From: DATGSF01 sp035302865
GTDB lineage: Bacteria > Bacteroidota > Bacteroidia > Chitinophagales > Chitinophagaceae
NCBI GenBank assembly: GCA_035302865.1
Contig: DATGSF010000003.1
Coordinates: 1-13,326 of the forward strand
Reading direction: 5' to 3'
Length of the DNA: 13,326 nucleotides
Positions 1 to 7,076 of the stretch are shown piece after piece (within the stretch, counting starts at the first letter, position 1; each line of letters starts with the position of its first letter). A program made the translations under genes and the position numbers. Below the pieces are notes generated by a model. The model had not been told where the DNA came from. It did no database searches and saw nothing but the letters and a program-made list of their open reading frames with translations.

Positions 1-785
1 CTAATGATACTATGGATAGGGTAGAGGCATTAGTAAAAGCGGGCGTAGATATTATCACTTTAGATTCTGCACATGGGCATTCTAAAGGGATTATTGATAT
101 GGTGAAAAAAGTAAAATCTGCTTATCCAGAATTACAATTAATTGCTGGTAATGTAGCAACTGCAGCGGGTGCTTTAGCTTTAGCAGAAGCAGGTGCTGAT
201 GCCGTAAAAGTGGGTATAGGGCCGGGTTCTATTTGTACTACAAGAATTGTTACAGGTGCGGGTGCACCGCAATTAACGGCAGTAATGGAATGTGCCGAAG
301 CGGTGAAACATTTAGGGGTTTCTATTATTGCTGACGGTGGAATTCGTTATACGGGTGATATGGTAAAAGCTATTGTTGCTGGTGCGGATTGTATTATGGC
401 TGGTTCTGTATTTGCTGGAACGGAAGAAAGTCCTGGTGATACCATTATTTATGAAGGGAGAAAATTCAAAAGTTATAGAGGAATGGGTAGTATTGACGCT
501 ATGCAATCGGGTTCTAAAGATAGATACTTCCAAGATGCTGAAGATGATGTGAAAAAGTTAGTTCCTGAAGGAATTGTGGGTAGAGTGGCTTATAAAGGAA
601 CAATTAATGAAGTAATTCAACAATTTGTTGGTGGATTGCGTGCTGGCATGGGCTATGCAGGTGCAAAAGATATTGCTACTTTACAGAAAGAAGCGCAATT
701 CATTAAAATTACTGCCGCAAGTATGGGAGAAAGCCATCCTCATGGTGTTACTATTACTAAAGAAGCTCCAAATTATTCTAGATAA
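1..785 (+). CDS. guaB: IMP dehydrogenase, 3' part (5' end outside window)
   Basis: This enzyme catalyses NAD-dependent oxidation of IMP to XMP, the committed step of guanine nucleotide synthesis in the cytoplasm. The reading frame is open back to the left edge (N-D-T precede the Met at position 12), so that Met is internal. About 260 of the usual ~490 residues are present. Counting from the Met at 12, one sees the TIM-barrel segment LDSAHGHS (18-25), the catalytic loop GPGSICTTR with the nucleophilic Cys at residue 75 (bases 234-236), the phosphate-binding DGGIRYTGD (108-116), MAGSVFAGTEESPG (129-142), YRGMGS (155-160), the flap dyad R171-Y172 in KDRYFQ, and EGIVGRVAYKG. The N-terminal barrel and the CBS pair expected in this family lie outside the window. 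Family assignment is essentially certain. The C-terminus is complete, ending at TAA just before a hairpin shared with the convergent efflux genes. Confidence 0.98.
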   Translation, partial: NDTMDRVEALVKAGVDIITLDSAHGHSKGIIDMVKKVKSAYPELQLIAGNVATAAGALALAEAGADAVKVGIGPGSICTTRIVTGAGAPQLTAVMECAEAVKHLGVSIIADGGIRYTGDMVKAIVAGADCIMAGSVFAGTEESPGDTIIYEGRKFKSYRGMGSIDAMQSGSKDRYFQDAEDDVKKLVPEGIVGRVAYKGTINEVIQQFVGGLRAGMGYAGAKDIATLQKEAQFIKITAASMGESHPHGVTITKEAPNYSR

Positions 786-803
786 ACATTCTATAATATA
801 TTA

Positions 804-848
804 TAATTATTTCAAACGGCTATCCTTGATAGCTGTTTGAAATAATTA
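804..848. terminator. Long hairpin between convergent guaB and the metal-efflux operon
   Basis: The arms 804-824 and 828-848 pair over 21 bp, with a single G-U wobble and a 3-nt CTT loop. The hairpin lies 18 nt after the guaB stop and 13 nt beyond the adaptor stop on the other strand. The plus side continues into T-rich sequence (849-867), though it is not a clean T run. The minus side is only A/T-rich. Position and symmetry suggest a two-way terminator or a 3'-end stabilising structure for both transcripts. Confidence 0.75.
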
Positions 849-861
849 CTTTTATGATATT

Positions 862-2007
862 TTAATTTTCTTCAAACTCCATTATATTAAAAGCTCCTTT
901 AGTTAAAAATTTCTTTTCATTTTTGTTCTCAATATCGAGAAAACTTTTATGCGTCGCTGTTTCAGCAGTTATCGTAACTTTTATAGGTTTGAAATAATAA
1001 GCATTTTCATCTTCCTTTTCTAATTGAAGGATATAATATGTCCCTTCATTCGCAACAAAAGCATCTTCAGGTAATGCAAGAATTTCTTGATTATGCGTTT
1101 TAATTAATGCATTAATAAAAATACCTGGAACTAAATTAGATACCTTATCTAAGATTTTACCCTGTATTATTATTGTGTTTGTTTCACTGTTTATTTGCTT
1201 GCCAATATATTCTACACTTGCTTTATGCTTTTCATTAGAAGCATTGGGTAAACTGAAATAAATCTCTTGTCCAATTTCTAATCCATGCCAATCCTTTTCA
1301 AAAGCTTGTAATTCCAAATGCATGTTTTTAGTATTTATTATACTTGCAATTTGTTCTTCTGCACTTATATATTGTCCAAGTTGAACATTTATCTCTTCTA
1401 TCAAACCGCTAATAGGAGCTTTTAAATAAGCTATACTGTTTAAATTTCCATTGCTTACTTCTTTTGGTGAAAAACCATAGAGCTGCAGTTCTTTTTCTAA
1501 GCTTTTCTTACGGATAAGTTGATTCTGATAATCAGTTTGACTTCGCTCTAATGTTTTTTTAGCAGCAATTTTTTCTTCATAAAGTGTATTTTGTCTTTCA
1601 AGTTCAGTTTTTAATATTTCTAATTCTTGACTGATTTCAATATATTCTTTTTGTAAAACTATAAAATAAGGACTTTCAATACTTGCTATATTTTCTCCTT
1701 TGTGAACGGATTCTCCTCTTTGTTTATAAATGTATTTAACATACCCCCCGCTATAAGACATTAAAAATGCCCTGTCATTTGGTGGCACTTGCGTTTTGCC
1801 ATTTAAAGAAATAGTATTATCAAAAATATTTAATTCAGGATATTTCATCTCCATATTATTATGTGAGAATTGTTTTTTTGTTAAAGTAATATAATGAAGC
1901 TCCTGTTTTTGGTCTTCTGTATTATCTTTTATATCCTCTTGTTTTGTTTTGCAAGAAATCAAAGCAAGGAAAATTATTATAGCTGTATATTTATTAAACT
2001 TTTTCAT
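862..2007 (-). CDS. RND efflux periplasmic adaptor lipoprotein, CzcB/CusB-like
   Basis: This is the membrane-fusion subunit that would link the metal RND pump to its outer membrane channel in the periplasm. The 381-aa protein starts with a lipoprotein signal peptide whose lipobox LISC places the lipidated Cys at residue 19. The order of segments fits the HlyD/CusB family: a first lipoyl half around 80-112 (GGYVKYIYKQRGESVHKGE), a helical hairpin rich in E/K/Q around 115-178, a second lipoyl half around 190-225 (LKAPISGLIEEINVQLGQY), a beta-barrel around 228-300, and a membrane-proximal domain to the end. The sequence LNGKTQVPPND (68-78) before the lipoyl half is typical of Bacteroidota CzcB-like adaptors. 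The gene starts 6 nt after the stop of the pump-channel fusion, so the two are surely co-transcribed. H49, M52 and M54 could be a metal-handling N-terminus, but that is speculation. No dedicated C-terminal metal-binding domain is visible. Confidence 0.9.
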   Translation of the reverse strand: MKKFNKYTAIIIFLALISCKTKQEDIKDNTEDQKQELHYITLTKKQFSHNNMEMKYPELNIFDNTISLNGKTQVPPNDRAFLMSYSGGYVKYIYKQRGESVHKGENIASIESPYFIVLQKEYIEISQELEILKTELERQNTLYEEKIAAKKTLERSQTDYQNQLIRKKSLEKELQLYGFSPKEVSNGNLNSIAYLKAPISGLIEEINVQLGQYISAEEQIASIINTKNMHLELQAFEKDWHGLEIGQEIYFSLPNASNEKHKASVEYIGKQINSETNTIIIQGKILDKVSNLVPGIFINALIKTHNQEILALPEDAFVANEGTYYILQLEKEDENAYYFKPIKVTITAETATHKSFLDIENKNEKKFLTKGAFNIMEFEEN

Positions 2008-2013
2008 GTGAAT

Positions 2014-5000
2014 TTATTGATGGTATTTAAGTTGTAAAATAATTAAATTGTATTCATAAATAACTTGAGCATGCTCTAATTGAATAGATTGTGCATTTTC
2101 TAAACTTTGTACATATTGTAAAAAATCTATTTCTCCTTCTTGGTAACTTTTATTTGCAATATGAAGAATTTGTTCTGCAAGATCTTTTCCTTCTTCTTTA
2201 TAATATTGTAGAGCAAATTCTTTTTCCTTTAAGGAAGTGATTTTATGTTCCCAATTGGTGTAATATTCCAGTTCAGCAAGTTGCTTTTCTAATACACTTT
2301 TTTCCTTTTCTATTTTCGTAACCTTTATTTGGTTTTTTTGTCCAGTAAAAAATAAAGGTACCTTAATTCCAATATGGTAGGCATGCAATCGAGGATTCAC
2401 AAAAGCATTTGTGTTTTGGAAATACTCCAGTTTTAAATCTGGCAATAAATATTGCTTTTCTAATTGCCATTGGGTGTTTTTATAATCTAACCACTGCTGA
2501 TGTACTTGATACTCAGCTGATGCATTCCAGTATTCTTCCTTACTACCTGTATTATAGGATAAACTTTGTAACGATTCTCTTTGCAATTTTATATCACCTT
2601 CAATTTGTAAGAGCAATTTTAATTGTTCCAATATTTGTGCCTTTACCTTCTGAGCATTTTTAATTTGAAGGTAAATTTGTTTCTTTTTAGCTTGTGCAGT
2701 AATCTTTTCTAAATAAGTTGCACTTCCTAATTCAAATTTTCTATTTGCAGCTACTTCGAATGCAGCATAAAGACTATCTAATTCATGATAATGCTTAAGT
2801 TTTTCTTCTTGCAATAAATATTCTTGATATAAACTGTGTAGTTTATAAAGTTCATTTTGTACAAATTGAGTTTTTCTTGCTTTTTCATAATCAGATAATT
2901 TTTTCTTTACTTCTTTACCTTTTGTGTAAACAGTAGGAAATTTAAATTCTTGTTCTATTCCCCAAGTATTATAAATATTATCTTCACTGCTTCTATTATT
3001 TTGATCTCTTTCAAAGTAAAATTCTGTTTTGTCAAAATTAAATGCGGATTTTATATTAGCTTCCGCACTCAAAATAGCTTTATCTTGAATTTTTAAGTGT
3101 AAATTATTTTCTAATAATAAACTTTCCATGTTTTCTAGAGTATAAATAGGATTTTGTGCCCTAGACTGATGTGGAATAAATACTATTAAAGCTAAGATTG
3201 AAAATGCTAATTGCTTTTTCCAGCCATAAGATTTGTTTCGTTTTTTATTTCCTGTTTTTGGAATACAAAAATGTGCATATAAAATTGGTAGAACAATTAA
3301 TGTTAATAGAGTAGAGGTGATTAAACCGCCAATTACTACTGTGGCTAAAGGTCTTTGTACTTCCGCTCCAGCTCCTGTTGAAATAGCCATAGGTAAAAAT
3401 CCTAAAGCATCACAAGTTGCAGTGAGTAAAATTGCCCTTAAGCGGCTTTTAGTGCCAATAGTAACAATTTCATTAGCGTTTGTTTTTCCTTGTTTTACTA
3501 ATTGTTTAAAATAATCTACTAGAATAATACCATTTAATACTACAATTCCAAAAAGAGCTATAAAACCTACACCGGCGGAAATACTAAAAGGTAAATCTCT
3601 TATCCATAAAAAATAGATTCCACCCACTGCAGCTAATGGTATGGAAGTGTAAATTATCAAGGCTTCCTTAATAGATTTAAAAGCAAAGTATAATAATATG
3701 AAAATCAAAATTAAAGCAATAGGTACAGCAACAGCTAATCTTGCTTTTGCTTTTTGTAAATTTTCAAATTGTCCACCATAAGTTATCTCATATCCAGGAG
3801 GTAACTCTATGTTTTTTGCTATAGCTTTTTGTATATCATCGGCAACGGATTGTAGATCTCTATGGCGTACATTTACACCTACAAAGGTTTGTCTATAAGT
3901 ATTTTCTCTTGAGATTTGTGCGGCACCATTACTGTAAGAAATATTTGCTAATTCTTTTAAAGGAATCTTCCCACCATTAGGAATATCGATAAATAGATTT
4001 TGAATATCTTCTATACTATTTCTGTTTTTTTTATCTAAATGCATTACTAAGTCAAAGCGTTTCTCTCCTTCAAAAACCTGTCCAGCACTTTGACCTGAAA
4101 ATGCCATAGTAATAACTTTATTTAAATCCGCTATATTTAATCCATAACGTGCAATTTTCTCTCTATCATAATGTATATTCATTTCAGGTAGCCCATCAAT
4201 TTTTTCAGCTGAAATATCCGCCACTCCATTAATATGCTCAATATTACTTTTAACTTCTTGTGCTAATTCGTTCAATACTTCTAAATCTTCACCAAATATT
4301 TTAACAGCAATATCGGCTTTCACCCCTGTTATTAATTCATTAAATCGCATTTCAATAGGTTGTGTAAACTCTATCTCTATTCCTGGAATAACAGATAATG
4401 CTTCTTCAAAAGCTGTAGCAAGGTCTTCTTTAGTTTTTGCACTGGTCCATGTCTTTATTGGATTTAATGTAATTATCATATCACTTTCTTCCATGCCCAT
4501 AGGATCTGTAGGTACCTCTGCTGCTCCAATTTGACTAATTACTTGTTTAACTTCAGGAAATTCTAATAGTATTTTTTCCATTTTAGTCATCAATTCAATT
4601 GTTTGGCTAAGAGAAGTTCCTGTTTTTAATACAGGTTGAATTACATAATCGCCTTCATCTAAACTCGGGATAAATTCACCACCCATATTTTTAAATAGCA
4701 ACAAACTGCTACCTAAAGCTAAAATGGCAACTGAAATCACTATTTTTTTATGATATAAAGCCCATTTTAAAATAGGTTCAAATTTATCCGCTAACCAGTT
4801 CATAGCTTTTATGGAACGGTTTTTTCCAGGATTTGAATCAGGTTTTAATATTAAAGCTGACATTGCTGGCACATAAGTAAAGCAAAGTATCATTGCTCCA
4901 ATTAATGCGAAACAAAAAGTTAATGCCATAGGCTTAAACATTTTTCCTTCAACACCACTTAAGGATAGGATGGGTATAAATACTATGAGTATGATTAATT

Positions 5001-6369
5001 GGCCAAAAATTGCAGACTTCATCATTCGTGAAGTTCCTTTTTGTGTTATTTCATCATTTAGTATTTGTCTTTCTCGTTTTGTTATAGATGCAAATTCTTT
5101 ATTTCTTTTAGTAAATTGATAAGCTATATACTCTACAATAATAACTGCTCCATCTAAAATAATACCAAAATCAATAGCACCTAAACTCATGAGATTTGCG
5201 TCTATATTAAACAAATACATTATGGTTAATGTGAATAATAAAGATAAGGGAATGATAGAGGCCACTACTATCCCAGAGCGCATATTGCCAATAAGAATTA
5301 CAACTACAAAAATTACAATCAAAATAGCTATTACTAAATTTTCTGTAACTGTTTTTGTAGTCTTATTAATTAATTCACTAGCGTCATGAAAAGTATTAAT
5401 GCTTACCCCTTCTGGTAAATTTTTTGCAATTTCTTCCATGCGTACCTGTATGCTTTCTACTACTTTTTTAGAATTTTCTCCTTTAAGCATAAGGATTTGT
5501 CCCATTACTTTCTCTCCTTCTCCATTCGCTGTTATAGCTCCAAATCGGGTGGCATATCCAAAATCGACTTTAGCAATGTCGCGGATTAAGATTGGAATTC
5601 CATTTTTATTAGTAATTACAATATTTTTAATGTCTTCAATATCCTGAATCAGACCTTCTCCTCGAATAAAATATGCTTGGTGGCTTTTCTCTATGTACCC
5701 TCCACCTGCAGCACTATTATTTTTTTCTAAAGCCTCCATAACTTGCCAAATTGGAATAGACAAGTTATTGAGTTTGTCCATTTCTAATGCTACCTCGTAC
5801 TGCTTTAATTTTCCTCCCCAACTATTTATTTCTGCAATTCCAGGTAATCCAGAAAGTTGCCTCTTGATTATCCAATCTTGAATACTTCGAAGCTCCATTA
5901 AAGAATAATTATCTTTAAACTCCGGGTCAACTTCTAAAATATAATGATATACCTCTCCTAAACCTGTAGAAATAGGTCCTAATTCGGGTTTACCAAAGCC
6001 TTCAGGTATTTTTTCTGTTGCCTCTTTTAATCTTTCTTCTATTAATTGTCGGGGCAAATAGGTACCCATTGACTCTTTAAAAACTATAGTAACTACGGAA
6101 ACACCAAATCGTGAAATAGAACGTATTTCTTCAACTCCTGGAATGTTTGTCATTTCCATTTCAATTGGATAAGTGATAAATTGTTCAATTTCTTGGGTGG
6201 AAAGATTGGGTGTAGTAGTTAATATCTGTACTTGATTATTTGTAATATCAGGTACTGAGCCTATAGATAATTGTGTGGCAGAAAATAATCCTATAATTAA
6301 CCAGAATAGTGTAAATAATAGGATTATAAACTTGTTTTTTATACTAAAATTTATAATTCTTGAAAACAT
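2014..6369 (-). CDS. CzcA-type heavy-metal RND pump fused to a TolC/CzcC-like outer membrane factor
   Basis: Residues 1 to about 1035 form a full-length HME-RND proton/cation antiporter of the inner membrane, with TM1 at ~13-32, a periplasmic pore region containing IGSVPDITNNQVQ (36-48), TM2-6 at ~343-507, a second start at ~541-560 followed by GGEFIPSLDEGD (563-574), and TM8-12 at ~877-1033. The TM4 motif DFGIILDGAVIIVEY (400-414) holds D400, D406 and E413, equivalent to the proton-relay acids of CzcA. This and QPIEMRFNELITGVKAD point to divalent cations (Zn/Co/Cd/Ni) rather than CusA-type Cu/Ag. A basic stretch (1038-1052) then leads to a signal-peptide-like hydrophobic segment ending SRA|Q at 1071/1072. 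Residues 1072-1451 are a helical outer membrane factor, with a pseudo-repeated strand motif at QEFKFPTVYTKG (1140-1151) and IKVPLFFTGQKN (1335-1346). There is no stop, frameshift or internal Met start at the junction, so the fusion looks genuine. Similar fusions are known in Bacteroidota. The adaptor gene follows 6 nt downstream. Confidence 0.93.
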   Translation of the reverse strand: MFSRIINFSIKNKFIILLFTLFWLIIGLFSATQLSIGSVPDITNNQVQILTTTPNLSTQEIEQFITYPIEMEMTNIPGVEEIRSISRFGVSVVTIVFKESMGTYLPRQLIEERLKEATEKIPEGFGKPELGPISTGLGEVYHYILEVDPEFKDNYSLMELRSIQDWIIKRQLSGLPGIAEINSWGGKLKQYEVALEMDKLNNLSIPIWQVMEALEKNNSAAGGGYIEKSHQAYFIRGEGLIQDIEDIKNIVITNKNGIPILIRDIAKVDFGYATRFGAITANGEGEKVMGQILMLKGENSKKVVESIQVRMEEIAKNLPEGVSINTFHDASELINKTTKTVTENLVIAILIVIFVVVILIGNMRSGIVVASIIPLSLLFTLTIMYLFNIDANLMSLGAIDFGIILDGAVIIVEYIAYQFTKRNKEFASITKRERQILNDEITQKGTSRMMKSAIFGQLIILIVFIPILSLSGVEGKMFKPMALTFCFALIGAMILCFTYVPAMSALILKPDSNPGKNRSIKAMNWLADKFEPILKWALYHKKIVISVAILALGSSLLLFKNMGGEFIPSLDEGDYVIQPVLKTGTSLSQTIELMTKMEKILLEFPEVKQVISQIGAAEVPTDPMGMEESDMIITLNPIKTWTSAKTKEDLATAFEEALSVIPGIEIEFTQPIEMRFNELITGVKADIAVKIFGEDLEVLNELAQEVKSNIEHINGVADISAEKIDGLPEMNIHYDREKIARYGLNIADLNKVITMAFSGQSAGQVFEGEKRFDLVMHLDKKNRNSIEDIQNLFIDIPNGGKIPLKELANISYSNGAAQISRENTYRQTFVGVNVRHRDLQSVADDIQKAIAKNIELPPGYEITYGGQFENLQKAKARLAVAVPIALILIFILLYFAFKSIKEALIIYTSIPLAAVGGIYFLWIRDLPFSISAGVGFIALFGIVVLNGIILVDYFKQLVKQGKTNANEIVTIGTKSRLRAILLTATCDALGFLPMAISTGAGAEVQRPLATVVIGGLITSTLLTLIVLPILYAHFCIPKTGNKKRNKSYGWKKQLAFSILALIVFIPHQSRAQNPIYTLENMESLLLENNLHLKIQDKAILSAEANIKSAFNFDKTEFYFERDQNNRSSEDNIYNTWGIEQEFKFPTVYTKGKEVKKKLSDYEKARKTQFVQNELYKLHSLYQEYLLQEEKLKHYHELDSLYAAFEVAANRKFELGSATYLEKITAQAKKKQIYLQIKNAQKVKAQILEQLKLLLQIEGDIKLQRESLQSLSYNTGSKEEYWNASAEYQVHQQWLDYKNTQWQLEKQYLLPDLKLEYFQNTNAFVNPRLHAYHIGIKVPLFFTGQKNQIKVTKIEKEKSVLEKQLAELEYYTNWEHKITSLKEKEFALQYYKEEGKDLAEQILHIANKSYQEGEIDFLQYVQSLENAQSIQLEHAQVIYEYNLIILQLKYHQ

Positions 6370-6372
6370 AAT

Positions 6373-6394
6373 AGTTATATTAAAACATATAACT
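6373..6394 (-). promoter_or_regulatory. Perfect inverted repeat immediately upstream of the pump start codon
   Basis: AGTTATAT (6373-6380) and ATATAACT (6387-6394) form a perfect 8-bp dyad around a 6-nt spacer. The near arm ends 3 nt before the ATG of the pump-channel gene. It could be an operator for a DNA-binding repressor, or an RNA hairpin at the translation start. The sequence does not distinguish the two, and such a short A/T dyad may also arise by chance in DNA this A/T-rich. Confidence 0.4.
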
Positions 6395-6455
6395 GTCTTT
6401 ACTATCAGATCCTTAAAACTGAAAAAATAGCAAAGTGTAGAAAATACAAATTATG

Positions 6456-6491
6456 GAAATATAGAACTCTGTATTTATAATTGAAAGACAA
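6456..6491 (-). promoter_or_regulatory. Weak candidate promoter for the pump-adaptor operon
   Basis: Read on the minus strand, TTTG (6491-6488) is followed after 24 nt by TATATTTC (6463-6456), one base off the Bacteroidota -7 consensus TAnnTTTG. The spacer is slightly longer than the usual 17-23 nt. It sits about 90 nt upstream of the pump ATG, within the 231-nt gap after the small exported protein. Co-transcription from further upstream is equally possible. Confidence 0.2.
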
Positions 6492-6552
6492 AACTCTTAT
6501 TTTGCATATAAAATTGTATCCTTCACTTTTTAAGACAGTAAAAATTGAATAA

Positions 6553-6581
6553 AGGATTTTTATCCTAAGTAGTATAGGATA
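6553..6581 (-). other. Two mutually exclusive short hairpins in the leader of the pump gene
   Basis: On the minus strand, arm A (6581-6575, TATCCTA) pairs perfectly over 7 bp with arm B (6567-6561, TAGGATA). Arm B also overlaps AGGAT (6566-6562), which pairs over 5 bp with arm C, ATCCT (6557-6553), across a loop of four or five A/T bases. The middle arm can therefore be in only one hairpin at a time, the layout of a simple switch. The element lies 20-48 nt after the stop of the 127-aa gene and about 190 nt before the pump start. The stems are short and there is no clean U-run, so function is uncertain. Confidence 0.3.
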
Positions 6582-6600
6582 TCAGTATTTAATAATTCTA

Positions 6601-6984
6601 TTATGCTAATCGAGGGGGCTGAAATATGTCTTTTATAGTAAGAGGATAAAAGAAATCATCTTTTAGAATTTTTTTCTTTTCTTTTTTCTGAAAATAAAGC
6701 TTTTCGGTAATGATTTCTAAGGAATTATTTTCTGTAAACATGATACAAGAACAAACTGAAGCATGTTGAAAGGGTAGGTTCTCATGATCATGATTATCTA
6801 CATCTCCAGCTTCACCAAAACCATAATATTTTATCAGAAAGTCCCAAAAAGAATCTCCATATTTTTCGGCATGAAATTGTGCATGTTCAATTAAATAGCC
6901 CGTCTTAGTTAAATCCATCAAATTAAAACCTGATGATTTAAAAAGAATTACAATGCTTAAAAATAGAGCAATAAAACGAGCCAT
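6601..6984 (-). CDS. Small exported His/Asp-rich protein preceding the metal RND operon, function unknown
   Basis: I do not recognise a named family. The 127-aa product starts with a hydrophobic segment (residues 3-20, MARFIALFLSIVILF) that looks like a signal peptide or membrane anchor, so it probably acts in the periplasm or at the membrane. The rest carries H34-x3-H38 (IEHAQFHAEKYGDSFWDFL), an acidic/His cluster DVDNHDHENLPFQH (61-74) and a CSC pair (C78, C80). A very basic patch QKKEKKKILK (99-108) follows, and the C-terminus is DIFQPPRLA. The spaced His, Asp and Cys residues could bind metal ions, which fits its place 231 nt upstream of, and on the same strand as, the CzcA-type pump. I have an impression, not checked, that similar short ORFs with a 'YG-SF-DFL ... 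LPF' pattern accompany metal RND operons in other Bacteroidota. A role as periplasmic metal chaperone, sensor or pump accessory is inference. It is read as a real gene because of its position, its export signal and the motif density. The start is chosen at the Met before the hydrophobic segment. Confidence 0.7.
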   Translation of the reverse strand: MARFIALFLSIVILFKSSGFNLMDLTKTGYLIEHAQFHAEKYGDSFWDFLIKYYGFGEAGDVDNHDHENLPFQHASVCSCIMFTENNSLEIITEKLYFQKKEKKKILKDDFFYPLTIKDIFQPPRLA

Positions 6985-6988
6985 GCGT

Positions 6989-6996
6989 CAAAGTTA
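6989..6996 (-). promoter_or_regulatory. Candidate -7 promoter element directly before the small exported gene
   Basis: The minus strand reads TAACTTTG, an exact match to the Bacteroidota -7 element TAnnTTTG, ending 4 nt before the ATG at 6984. Transcription would then begin at or within a few bases of the start codon, implying a leaderless or nearly leaderless mRNA. No TTTG is found at the expected -33 position, which lowers confidence. The element lies between the aspS terminator and the gene, where a promoter would be needed. Confidence 0.4.
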
Positions 6997-7026
6997 CCAA
7001 TTTTTTTGAATAATAATAATATGTTT

Positions 7027-7068
7027 AAAAAAAAACTGTTCAATTAGCATCTAAATGAACAGTTTTTT
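7027..7068 (-). terminator. Intrinsic terminator of aspS
   Basis: The arms 7056-7068 and 7030-7042 pair over 13 bp (core TGAACAGT / ACTGTTCA) with a 13-nt loop. On the minus strand the stem runs into a stretch of nine T (A 7027-7035 on the plus strand). It starts 8 nt after the aspS stop. It should end aspS transcripts and so isolate the metal-efflux block, which would need its own promoter. Confidence 0.88.
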
Positions 7069-7076
7069 ATATCTCT

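Noticed and set aside
625..840. A 71-codon plus-strand frame overlapping the guaB 3' end and the hairpin
   Set aside because: It is out of frame with guaB, which keeps its conserved C-terminus. The translation has no sensible features.
3157..3230. Fusion junction as a frameshift or two separate genes
   Set aside because: The frame is open across the junction, there is no Met before the signal-like segment to serve as a separate start, and fusions of this type are known in Bacteroidota.
3233..3514. A 93-codon open frame on the plus strand, one of several of 60-93 codons opposite the pump gene
   Set aside because: They are all antisense to conserved RND codons and their translations have no family features.
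6553..6581. Intrinsic terminator after the small exported gene
   Set aside because: The stems are only 5-7 bp and no T run follows on the minus strand. It is kept as a possible regulatory structure instead.
862..6984. Metal-efflux block as a recently acquired mobile island
   Set aside because: There is no transposase, integrase, flanking repeat or tRNA, and base composition by eye matches the neighbours. Transfer cannot be supported from this window.
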